Shown: one piece after another, positions 8,582 through 18,208 of the stretch | Position numbering within the stretch: position 1 is the stretch's first letter | Layout of the letters: every line of letters begins with the position of its first letter | Assembly: GCA_900617975.1 (NCBI GenBank) | Contig: UZAE01000537.1 | Location: forward strand, 1-21,573 | From: Rodentolepis nana | Taxonomy: Eukaryota; Platyhelminthes; Cestoda; Cyclophyllidea; Hymenolepididae | Length of the DNA: 21,573 nucleotides | Direction: 5' to 3' | Notes under the pieces: generated by a model | The model's input: the letters and a program-made list of their open reading frames with translations, nothing else | Databases searched by the model: none | Told to the model about the DNA's origin: nothing | Position numbers and translations under genes: made by a program

Positions 8582-9875
8582 CTACAGGACCGATTTGGCA
8601 TCTACGACAACTTTCTCCTCTGGGGTCTTAGTAACAGGGATTGCAACCTTCGGTACGTCATCAGCGCCATATGTGGTGGTAGAAGACACGACTGTTGGTT
8701 CTTCGATAGTAGAGGCGGAAGAAGTAGCTTGTCCGTCCTCCAACTCTTTAACCAATTCTTCTTCCCTCTTTAATTCAATGAGTGTTTTCAATTCCGCATA
8801 AGACTCGGCGATTTCACCAGGAAGATCGAATTGTTTTGCGCATTCAATGATTGAGGAATCGTCTGAAAGAACCAGATGATCTGAAAGCATTTTGCGAGCA
8901 AGATTAAGTCTCCCTGGAGCTGCATAATCGTTATCAGTAAAGAACTCATCCTTCAGGTTCCATAACAATACTCCCATGAGTCGGTGACTGTTCGGATGAA
9001 GGTAGAATACCAAAGCACTATGAGTAGATTCCTTCAGGAAAACAGTTCGAGTGAGAAGATTCACAGAGTCAATTAGACCTACGCTGTCGAATCTAGCGTC
9101 TTTCGAAATGTTGAACCAGATATCAGATTGGTATTTTCGAGCAAATGGCAGAGGATCGTAGTTATCTGTAATCATTACCTCTTGTAGTTTTTCTTTCACC
9201 TCAGAATTATTATAATTTGCAGAACGAGCCATGTTGAGACCAGCCAGTTCACCAGTATCTTCTGACACACTAATGTGGTCAACACGCCGTCTAGACTCTA
9301 AATTAGCATCCCAGAAAGACGCTACAGAACCGGCAGCATAAATGTCTTGTCGGGACTCCATCTCGCTGTTCACCAAGAAACCTCCGTTTCTCGGATCAAC
9401 TTCAAGGCCTGCTGAAGCGGCAAGATCGACTCTTGGGGTATTTCCAAGGGCGCAGACCACGTGATCAACAATCAACTCATGATCATGAGTAATCGTTCCA
9501 TTTTCCTCGCGTTTACTAATAGAGAGACGGATCTTGGATTCATTGGGGTTACTAGGATCAATCAAAGAAGCGCGGACAACGGATTGATTGGCTTCAAGGT
9601 GAATACCTCCTTCAATTTCATAATTAGCGAGGCTCTGGGCAAGAATCGGAGGAAGGATCTCAGACATTGGATGAACGACATCGATGCTGAGGAAGTGATG
9701 AATGTGGAAATCAGAAGAGTCATTAGATGAGGAATTTTCCGAAGCCTTCTCCCCCTCGCTGAGTCGACGATTCTCCAAAAGACTTGAAGCGAGTTCACAA
9801 GCCAAAGCACCACTTCCAAAAACTGCTATTCTACCACCATTCTTGTGAAGTTTGTCAGAAACTGACTGAAGATAC
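8582..9875 (-). CDS. AIFM1: AIF exon 5: NADH fold, AIF C-terminal domain and tail
   Basis: It continues codon 327 (split AA|G) into YLQSVSDKLHKNGGRIAVFG, aligned with human SLEKISREVKSITIIGG. It has the NADH fold with E354 (human E314), the GGFLVN...IYAAGSV region, RRRVDH (human RRRVEH) and the AIF-specific C-terminal domain. A Ser/Asn/Asp-rich insertion lies at about 363-383. The stop codon is TAG at 8584-8582. The last 75 residues start with a Glu/Lys-rich, probably helical part and finish Ser/Thr/Val-rich; nothing in human AIF corresponds to them. Confidence 0.95.
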
Positions 9876-12800
9876 CTGAAAAATGACCCAAGCAACCAAT
9901 GAGAGAAAAGTCGAATTTAGAATTAGAAGAACAAAATATAGGCAACAGCGTTGAGGAAGAGGAAACGAGAAAATAATAGAGAGATCAAAGTAAAATTAGA
10001 GTTGACCGCTTCGAATTTTGTGCTCGTCTAAGGAACAACCAAAAAATTAAGTCGAGCAATTAGGATAATGATTCATAATGTGATAAATGTATTTCAACAG
10101 TACATTGTTCTGTAAGGATGTTACTACAGTAACTTAGAACCAGAGCGAGAGTTCATACCATTTTCATATGGATACACTTGCTGATACTAGATACAAGAAA
10201 GCTGTAAGTTGCCTACGTGATATCCGAGCTACCAAATGGGACGAATTTAACACGTAGTGACTTGAACATAATTAACGTCCTCCTTCCCTTAAGTGCATGA
10301 AGTACATCTAATCATCAGAAATAGGCTCAAAGCAATGAAATGCTGTCTGGATAAGATATGCAATATCTGAGTAACATTTGCATAGTTTGCTCGTTGTCTC
10401 CAATACATTACAGCTTGATTAGTTGGCAACTACGGCAGCAAACAGAGTTTGAATTAGCAAATACAAGCACGACAATGTCTGATAACCCATAAATCAGTGT
10501 AGGAAAGTTTGATTTGCTAAGAGCAGGTGCCTCAACTTATTCCTTTCATGCAGAACTAATTCACAAAGCAATGTATGGCTCGAACATTATAGAAGATTTG
10601 TAGCTTCGACGTTTTCTTATAAGGCACATTTTGGGGTATATTATTAAAAGAAAACTAACTTATAATCGGCGATGTTTCTGAAGTATGTGATGCGCTTGTT
10701 GGAGACCAAATCAGTACCACTAACGGAACAATGTTGAAGCTCCGGTACAGTGATAGGTTGAACACCCGTCGCTAGGAGACAACAATCGAATTTCACCTCT
10801 TGACCGTCGGCTAAGGTGACGGAATGACGTTCGGGGTTAAGAGAGACAACGGGGTTTCCACGAAGAAGGCAGATTCCACCCTCCTGCGTTTCTCCAAGTC
10901 TAGATAAGAGATCAGATACAATAAGGATTTAAGAAATTGCTAAGGCCTACGATTTGCTGTCCCAATGATCTGACTTTGTTTCAATCATTCAGGCATTCAT
11001 TTTAAAATTGCAAATCTCATCTTTTGAGGCGTAGTCGCTCTAAGCCATATAAATAAGTTTAGAGGGCATAAACTATACTTTAAGGAGTGCATTTCTTGAT
11101 CTGGTAAGGCAACGCAAAACCCTCAAGAATATAAGATAAAAAAAACTATTCATATGCTAATTTGATATTATGTGAAAAACAGAGCAGTTAATTAGCATCA
11201 TTAAAGCGAAAATAATCCACAGCTGGAGGTTTCAAAACAATAGCAAGGAAGTGCTGTAACACGATTTAAGAAAACCCCCTTCGTCGCTGAAATGAGTGGA
11301 TTACTGGCTGACATTTGATCGAATTTGACATCCTAAGGTTTAATCCCTTGAGTTCCAGTCACTGTTTTCCCAAAAAAAGCACAAACTAGAGAGAAATGAG
11401 TTCATGGAAGTCTGTATTTAACTTATTGTACTAACAAAAAATAAGTAGAAAAGAATATCAAGTTCGCGAAACCATAACTCAAAAAAAAACGTAAACTCGT
11501 GAGGACGAAGATGAAGTTACTAGGTTTGAAGCAAGAAGAAAGTGAGCAGGGAAATTGAGAATGACCTGAGACTGATTAACACATAGATCATCCTATGCAC
11601 AGCACTTTGAGAATAGAAATATAAATGCGATTTAAATTGCGGTGATTAAAATAAATGATGTTAACCACAGAGTCAAGTTAAAATAAGAGTAACTATGATT
11701 GTTTGTATGGCTGATATAAATCATACTGCTTGAACAAGCGGATATCTCAATCATTTTCGGTGAAAATAGGGATTGAGAGTTCTAACAAGGCGCGATTGGA
11801 TTTATTTGATGCCAGTTGAGTGTCTTACGATTATATTAATGAAACAGGGAGGGCCGTTTCCTCTACAAAATTTTGACCAGAGTAGTAAATTAGAACTCGA
11901 GTTCAATAGTTCAATTTATATAAATGTATAAATATTTTAAGTCTTTTCAACTCGGCTAAAGTAAATTGACTCAATAAGTCACACAATACATTACACAAAT
12001 GGAAATAATACCGAAGAAGGTTTAGCAATTGTAATTTAAATTTTCTGCAATCGGGATACAAAAAATTTATCCCTAATTACGATTTCTCCAGATGGAAAGC
12101 ATAAAGTCAATTGGCGGGGTATTCTTTGCAGAGAAGAGAAGTTTTATTCCGTCCTCACATAGTTTAATGAATTGGCAGTGTTTTATAACATATAACTTGT
12201 CTAAAAGCTCATTTCAATTAGAAAAAATCCTAATAGGCTGGAAGGGGTATTCAATTGATATAGAATAATGAATGCAATCAAGGAAAATATCGGGGCAAAT
12301 ATTGAATTTCAAATTAACAAAAAAGAAATTTTGAAAGTGCAGAACCCGTAAAGATAAGCAAAAAACTAATTTTAGCAATATCAAGATAATACAGGAGCTG
12401 AATAAAAGATCAGAAAATCGTTGAGAATTTATCCAATTGCAAGGTTAATATCAGCAAATCAGAAAGATGCTTCACTGATATAGCCTAGATAATTATCCCT
12501 ACTAATAGATAGTAAGTAGGAAAATATAAAATTGAAAATAAGAATTGAACGTACACGTGAGAGAAATTTGCAGCCATTGCTACTACGCAATAAGTACTAC
12601 CTATATTGAAAACATTAAGAAAAGCGCATAAGGTCAATTGAATTACGCAACTGATCAATTCTTTGTCATAGAAACAGGGGGTGGGGGTTATAAAACATGT
12701 CCAATTAGTATAATTCAACTCAACTAGTCAAAGACCTTCAAATTAGCCATGAGTTGAGTATATTAGTTGAATTTTTTACTAAAGCTTAACATCCGAATAA

Positions 12801-15766
12801 ATACTGCTGTCGGGTCGTTTTCACAAATGTGCAACCTTTGACCGGTTTAGCACAAAAGAAAAGCAAAGGGCATCCTTAAGCCAATATAAACGAGCTTTTT
12901 TTGGAACGGGTATTAAAAGCATGATCCTCGCTGCCTATGACGTGTAAAGATGTAACTCAGTTGTATTTTACTGTGAAAACTGGGATTTGTAGTATGGAAC
13001 GTTATTTGATGTTGGAATGAGTTATATGGAAGTCAGGGAAATGATCGGAACAAAATAAAAAGTAACAAACCAGTCAATGCTTCACTGTTTCTTAATGGGA
13101 TAGGGCACATTAAAAGTGATGTTCTGTACTGATCTATATTTAGTAGATGCAAGCAAAGAAATTTCTGACTCACGCCTCCGGATCAATGAAGAAACTCAGA
13201 GGTTCATAGAAGAACCAGGAATGCGTTCGGATGTCACCACCGGGATTGAGCATAACTTTGCGCCTTTCCGGAGACCTCCACCACAAACCCCCACTCAAAA
13301 CTGGTCGGACATAGGGAGGTGGGTAGGCCATTATCTCTCCGTCTTCTCCAACAACTTCAATGAGGTCCTCACCACAAGTTGAGTCCCCAGCAACCAGAAG
13401 AATTTTAGCCAAAGGATCAGCGGAACGAATTGCACGAGCAGCAGACATTCCTGTTGCCCCCGCCCCAATTATTACATGTTTTACGTGAAGGGGAAGCTTG
13501 TAGGTAGGTGTTTTGGGATTTGGCATGGTTGATTCCTCCGATAATTTGGGAGTCTCATTGTCAACAGGTGATGGTGCTAAAACAAAAAATAGGTAGAGGA
13601 TCTGGTTAGCATCACAAGCGAATTCAATCTAACAGACCTGTAGGTAAGAAGAAAAATGTGTAAACTAACACAGTTCCTGACTTAAGAGCTGGCTAATGAA
13701 AATGTTAATTCGTAAAAAGTTCGCATCATCCCACAGACTTCGTTACCATTTATTATTGGCAGTCTGCAACAACTTGTAGTTCAGTAAAATCAAAAACTTG
13801 CGAAATCGGGCACTTCGGGCATACCTTGACTTTATTATCAAGCGAACATAAATTCGTATGTGGAACGGTGGAAAATGAAAATGTCAACCAATTAAGATCG
13901 TTAACTATGAGAGCCAAGAACTTATTTTGGTTCAGATTAAAGTGAATGGAATTATTAAGGTCAAACCCATTGAGGCTATAAGGACATAAGCGGTAACAAA
14001 CGCAACTTCAATTATAATCACAAATCGACGGTCCCAGGACCAGAACCTCCGAATCGGAAAATTACTGGGGTTAATGAAATGGAAATCTTCATTCTTTCAG
14101 CAGGATAAACTACTCTGAAGTGTTCAAATAACGTGATCCTCTAAAAAATAGACGCATGTAAGTCCAGCTCGCCAGTAGGAACAATAATTGGTAACTGAAT
14201 ATTATGAAGTGTCGATAGCAAGAACACACCTGTTGTAGACACAGGCATAAAGTGAATCAAAGGTCTGTTATGGGAAACCAATTCTGGCAAAAGAGTAAGT
14301 AGGTGGGAATATACTTAGAAACAACCGATCTACATTTAGATAATATCACCGTGCTGACGCAAAAAAAAGGTTAAAGAAATGAAAACAAAAGTCCCCATTA
14401 TAGAACGCGTTCGCAAACTGACATTTGATTAACCCTCTCACATACAAGTATTAATAAGTACAATTGGTGAACATACATCACTAGGTAGCCACGGAAGAAC
14501 ATGTTGTAGAGTCTACCTACCCAGGACTACCGATTGGCCAATGTATCACTAAAGTTTTTAAACTTGGAGACCGTAAATTTGATTGGCCAGCAAATCAATC
14601 TCTTAACTTGTTTCATTTCTTAAGCTATACGAATATAATTCTCTATTATATCACTGGCGGGTTTAAATATTCTCTTACGACATAAAGTACTATCTTGACG
14701 AAATATTTCGAAGTATCGCTAATCGATTAAGAACGAAGTGAGCGTAAAATGCATAGACAACTTCAATTCCCAAATGTGATTTCGGTCTAAAAACCATTAG
14801 CTCGAGAAATGCAATTAAGCTGTTTCAAGTGTACACCGTACTATAGCTAGTTCTTAATATAAATCCACATCAACAAACTCTATTCATGTAGTACACCACA
14901 TTCAATAATTAGAGCAGCCGTGAATGTTAAAGACAATCAGCAGTCCGAAATTTTGCAATTAATCAAGCTAAGAGTTAGCCAAGGTGGATTGACCAAATAA
15001 GGATAACAGAACCACATGCTGATTTCAGTGATATTAACAATTAATAGGTCCATGGCTACACAAAATACCCAAGTTTGGATACCTCCAATTAAATGCATCA
15101 TTCTCTTCTCAAGAAAATTAGGGCATGCATTTAAAGTGCCCAGTCGCCCAAATACCAAAAATAATCTTCAATCTAAACAAAAGTGACATTAAAAAAGAAC
15201 TCTAGGCTTTTCAAATCTGAATGTAAAATTCATATACAAACAGTAGTTTTCTACGATAACAGGTAATTTAACTTTTAATAATAGCATCAACAACAAACCA
15301 GCAATGAAGCACGAAATTATTTTCTAAAGCTTTAACATTTAAATTGAAAGCATAGACTTACTTAGGATTGGCTCTTGGACAGGTTTAGCCGGAGGTTTTC
15401 TAAAATCAATAGCAATAAAATTAGGCATGATTTTTATCAAATAAAAAAAAATTGAAATTGACCAAACTTTTCGTAAATCGGATGAGCACCGGGATCAGCA
15501 TATCTGTTATCCCAATAGTAAATAAAACCATTCAGAGCCAACACTGAGCCAAGAATACCAAACCCAAGGGCAAAAGCGTAGCAAGCTTCTTTAGAAAAGC
15601 GTTTACTCGAAGCCTCACGAGTGACTGTATACATTGGCCCACTATGTCGTTCATTGGGTTTTGAAGGGGGCTCTGCTAAACAACTAAACCTGTGATTCGA
15701 AAGAGCCAGTCGGGCACGCGAAGAATTTAAGAGGTTCCTGACACCGCTTGATATTAAACGAAACAT
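8582..15766 (-). CDS. AIFM1: Apoptosis-inducing factor 1, mitochondrial-like (five exons, 757 aa)
   Basis: AIF is a FAD/NADH flavoprotein anchored in the mitochondrial inner membrane. It supports respiratory-chain assembly and, when released, promotes DNA fragmentation. Joining 15766-15468, 15399-15362, 13576-13174, 10899-10660 and 9875-8582 gives 2274 bp with all phases matching. Residues 1-30 are a basic, Ser-rich targeting peptide and about 61-84 a membrane segment. The FAD-binding fold has HVIIGAGATGMSAARAIRS (145-163), LLATG (288-292) and IYAAGSVASFWD (505-516). The NADH fold has VFGSGALACELA (345-356). The AIF dimerisation domain includes FDSVGLIDS and LMGVLLWNL, and ends near residue 681. 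Beyond it lies a tail of about 75 residues, so the protein exceeds human AIF (613) in length. Several cofactor-contact residues are replaced (see findings). The start ATG is 2 nt after an acceptor-like AG. Confidence 0.92.
9876..10659 (-). other. AIF intron 4 (784 bp)
   Basis: Donor GTTAGT, acceptor GTCATTTTTCAG. I see nothing else in it. Confidence 0.8.
10660..10899 (-). CDS. AIFM1: AIF exon 4: FAD fold, middle
   Basis: This exon was found by translating the minus strand between the two larger exons. It reads GGICLLRGNPVVSLNPERHS, VTLADGQEVKFDCCLLATG, then RITYFRNIADY. This aligns directly with human GGVAVLTGKKVVQLDV, LNDGSQITYEKCLIATG and LFRKIGDF. The LLATG motif is the conserved strand preceding the NAD domain. 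The acceptor is in phase 2 after GAGGC of exon 3, and the donor GTTAGT is at 10659-10654. Confidence 0.95.
10900..13173 (-). other. AIF intron 3 (2274 bp)
   Basis: Donor GTGAGT, acceptor CTGATCTCTTATCTAG. AT-rich and without a recognisable gene or repeat copy. The open frame at 12485-12718 looks like chance. Confidence 0.8.
13174..13576 (-). CDS. AIFM1: AIF exon 3: start of the FAD-binding fold
   Basis: It encodes a linker followed by the first Rossmann motif, HVIIGAGATGMSAARAIRSADP, whose GAGATG is a better GxGxxG than the human GGGTAA. An insertion of roughly 18 residues (within 177-196) precedes YVRPVLSGGLWW, the counterpart of human MRPPLSKELW. It ends WFFYEPLSFFIDPE at donor GTGAGT (13173-13168), in phase 2. 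Confidence 0.95.
13577..15361 (-). other. AIF intron 2 (1785 bp)
   Basis: Donor GTAAGT, acceptor TTTTTTGTTTTAG. AT-rich; I see no nested gene, RNA gene or member of the two repeat families in it. The open frame at 14937-15158 has no recognisable content. Confidence 0.8.
15362..15399 (-). CDS. AIFM1: AIF exon 2 (38 bp linker exon)
   Basis: A mini-exon between acceptor TGATTTTAG (AG at 15401-15400) and donor GTAAGT (15361-15356). It encodes the Pro/Lys-rich linker KPPAKPVQEPIL, with one base carried over at each end. The intron before it is only 68 bp. The linker corresponds to the low-complexity stretch between membrane anchor and FAD domain in animal AIF. Confidence 0.75.
15468..15766 (-). 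CDS. AIFM1: AIF exon 1: targeting peptide and membrane anchor
   Basis: It begins MFRLISSGVRNLLNSS, arginine- and serine-rich with no acidic residues in the first 30, as in mitochondrial presequences. A hydrophobic span follows at residues 61-84 (CYAFALGFGILGSVLALNGF), then YYWDNRY. Exon end: only the donor GTTTGG (15467-15462), in phase 2, keeps exon 2 open. The alternative GTCAAT would run exon 2 into a stop. The weak donor makes this junction the least certain of the gene. Confidence 0.75.
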
Positions 15767-15768
15767 GT

Positions 15769-15770
15769 CT
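15769..15770 (-). other. Acceptor-like AG two bases before the AIF start codon
   Basis: On the minus strand ATTTATTAATTTATTTCCTAG ends at 15769 and is followed by AC and the ATG at 15766. This is a good 3' splice site with no donor visible in the 116 bp separating it from the upstream gene. CATAAA (15852-15847), a possible variant poly(A) signal, lies 31 nt after the upstream stop. The layout suits spliced-leader addition to a downstream cistron. A cis-spliced leader exon further upstream is the alternative. Confidence 0.55.
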
Positions 15771-15882
15771 AGGAAATAAATTAATAAATACATTTCGTAA
15801 CAATCACTGCAAGCAATCAACAAAAGTCGGATTTGATACGCTATCTTTTATGGGCTAAATATAAAGGCTACACATGTGAAGA

Positions 15883-16095
15883 TTATTTTGGTTCAATTTC
15901 TTTATCAGGTTGGAAAGCCATATCATAGAACATCCAAGCGAGAGGAGCAGCGACCAAGAAGAATCCCCCAACAGGAACGGGATCTCTGAGAAGAGAATAG
16001 GATTCGCGGTAGGGATCAGGCATTTTCGTTGAACCACGACGAGATACAGTGCGCAAAACCGGACGCAGAGATCTCGCTACTACCGTCGGAATCAT
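15883..16095 (-). CDS. Small single-pass, probably mitochondrial protein (70 aa)
   Basis: I do not recognise the family. Residues 1-24 (MIPTVVARSLRPVLRTVSRR and on) are arginine-rich without acids, as in mitochondrial presequences. A hydrophobic segment at about 41-56 (VGGFFLVAAPLAWMFYDM) is followed by a charged C-terminus ending EIEPK. Size and layout resemble supernumerary subunits of respiratory complexes, such as NDUFB2- or NDUFC1-type proteins, but no diagnostic motif supports one. The start is the ATG at 16095; a GTG codon before it extends the open frame by one residue. The gene is intronless, ends with TAA, and lies 116 bp upstream of AIF on the same strand. Composition and splice context argue that it is real. 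Confidence 0.7.
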   Translation of the reverse strand: MIPTVVARSLRPVLRTVSRRGSTKMPDPYRESYSLLRDPVPVGGFFLVAAPLAWMFYDMAFQPDKEIEPK

Positions 16096-16101
16096 CACAC
16101 G

Positions 16102-16103
16102 CT
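16102..16103 (-). other. Acceptor-like AG six bases before the 70-aa gene
   Basis: The minus strand reads CCTTATCACTTTTAG then CGTGTG and ATG. Together with the site at 15769 it means both adjacent genes begin directly after a splice acceptor. A six-base leader is too short for ordinary initiation unless another exon or a spliced leader is added. Confidence 0.5.
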
Positions 16104-17872
16104 AAAAGTGATAAGGTACCTAGGTATGCGGTTGAGGCTTTATACAACAAGCCAGAAGATAGTAATGCAAGCAAATGCTTTATTGAAAATTAACGAAACT
16201 AACTATTAACAAGGATGAAGAAAGCAAGGATAAGACAACAGAAAGCAATATAAGGGCTTTTGCGCTCGCCTACTCTGGCGCATTTCCAAAAAGTCCCAGA
16301 AAATCTATAAATAAGTAGAGATAAATATGTCATACCCCGTCTTATAGCGATCGAGAAATTCAGGTTTTAATGCACGAACATATGTGCAAGTGCAAATGAG
16401 GAGAATAATAACAGTCAAAAGGCTTTGAAAATTAAATATTGCCGACTAAAGGAATGACAATCATATACAAAAGTTACCATCGCGTAAGACAGCAAAGACA
16501 ATATGCACAAAACAGGAGGCAAGCAGCATTGGTCAAACCCGTATTTAATTAATTTCCTGAATATTTGTTTTTACTGATTAATATTTATTCAAGTCAAGAA
16601 AAGGTGAAAACATTGTAAAATAATATAATGATAATCATATCTCATAATATAATTGTAGCCAATTTTGTAAGGCTACACAATAAAAATTTATAATTTTTAT
16701 TATAGCCTTACCTACAGGCTTGCATTCTCGTAAATTTTTTGCGGTCACTTTTACCTACCATATGTAGATAATATAACATAGCTTTTTAAGGGGAGCCAGA
16801 AGTTCAATCTGACATTTATTTCCAATATTCAATTCATACAATGATAATTTTGAGAAATTCCACTGGCCAATCTAATTGTGTATTTTGTAGATTCTAACTC
16901 ATTTTTAAGTTGATATTAGTAGACATCAATAAAAATAACTACTTAATATTTCATATCCTATTTTCAATTTAGCAAATTTATGTTATTTTGTTAATTAACT
17001 ATTCTATTGCAAGAAAAACTATAAAATTTATTAAAATTCAGACCACAAAGTATTTAGGAACTGCTCTACACCCTTCATCAAAATCCTGCAGTGAAATAAA
17101 TTAACAGATGAATCTATCATTTTGTCAATAGTGCCAATTAAAGATGTAATTAACCCCCTTCAAAATCAATTTTTTCATAAGAAAGGACTTTTAGCTAGGA
17201 ACAGAAGGCATAGAGAAGTAGCAACTACTAATCAGTAGTAAGTAATTGGATTAATCTTTGATCAGAAACATTATGTAAACCAGTAATTTTACTTAACAGT
17301 ATAAGGCTTCCTATAATGGTTTTAAGAAAATTAGATTTGAGTAACTGTTAAAAAACATCCTCGCATATTTTCAGATAATACGCCATCATTTTGTTATATT
17401 TGCTTAGATCACAAACGTTAATAATCTTGTATAATATCCACTTCTCTGCTGTTGCATTTGTATTAATTCCTATTTCTGTCTCTAACATATCTGCCCCATA
17501 GATATCACTTCACTACAGCTCTTTAAATATTAGAGATATGGCTAAAACAAAATTTTATAATGCTAAGTCATTAAAGAACATAAAATTATGACCTTGAGTT
17601 TTAAATATAGAGTTTATATAAAAAAATAACACTCCTAACGATTTTTAACTAATTTGATTACGTTACATTACAGTAAGGTTGACTAAACAATCTTAGTGAA
17701 ATTCTTTCAAGATGAGCTCTACCCTCCATAAATACTGAATAACATAATCGAAGTCACCGGTTATGACTCAAAACTAAACCAGTAGAGATCAAGAGTTATC
17801 TATCAATAAGTTCACGAATATTTTTTTAATGTTTGAGTCGATGTAAGTGCTTATTAGAGTAAAGCAGATGGT
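16104..17872. other. Gene-free AT-rich interval upstream of the gene block
   Basis: Very AT-rich, with no open frame of note on either strand. If the minus-strand genes are co-transcribed, their promoter and any leader exon should be here, but I can point to no specific promoter element. The one clear structure is the hairpin at 16667-16711. Confidence 0.5.
16667..16711. repeat. Two-stage inverted repeat (hairpin)
   Basis: GTAAGGCTA (16667-16675) pairs perfectly with TAGCCTTAC (16703-16711). Inside it ATAAAAATT (16680-16688) pairs perfectly with AATTTTTAT (16692-16700) across a 3-base loop, with a small asymmetric bulge between the stems. TGTAG to the left and CTACA to the right extend the symmetry loosely. 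It could be a protein-binding palindrome, a cruciform or the remnant of a small foldback element. Confidence 0.75.
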
Positions 17873-17885
17873 CGGTTAACAATAT

Positions 17886-18195
17886 TTATTTATATCAAAT
17901 GGCAGGGGTTTTGATAGCTATCATTAGCCCTTTAGTTGACTTCAGGCTTCACAGAGGGGAAGGAACATCAAAGTGAAAAAGTTGAGAGGGGGCGGGACAG
18001 AAGAGTGTTTCAAAGACGAGGGTAGAAAAGGTAGAAAAAGGGTGAGGCGGGTACTGTGAAAGTAGTCAAAACTGGCATAGAGTTGGGCTACTGTAGTTTG
18101 AAGTCAGAAGTCAAATGCCGATTTATGGACTTTTTGCCGTATGAGTATACGTTGCCCAGGGTGCACCACGTGGAGGTAAGTCTATACAACACAAC
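17886..18195 (-). mobile_element. SINE-like repeat, copy 7 (full length)
   Basis: An antisense full copy, 310 bp, between CGGTTAACAATAT (17873-17885) and CGGTTAGCAATAT (18196-18208), a 13-bp duplication with one mismatch. Read on the minus strand, TATAGACTTACCTCCACG is followed by TGGTGCACCCTGGGCAACG, the clearest version of the family head. The 5' extreme differs from copy 6 (GTTGTGTTGTATAGAC against AGGGTGTGCGATAGAC). Confidence 0.9.
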
Positions 18196-18208
18196 CGGTT
18201 AGCAATAT

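Noticed and set aside
9461..9819. Open frames on both strands inside AIF exon 5
   Set aside because: They are alternative-frame shadows of an exon whose true frame aligns with AIF throughout.
15437..15823. The 128-residue open frame as a separate gene starting at MLIACSD
   Set aside because: The start lies upstream of a splice acceptor, and the 3' end runs into intron sequence. Joined to exon 2 the shorter frame (from MFRL) gives a normal AIF N-terminus with consistent phases.
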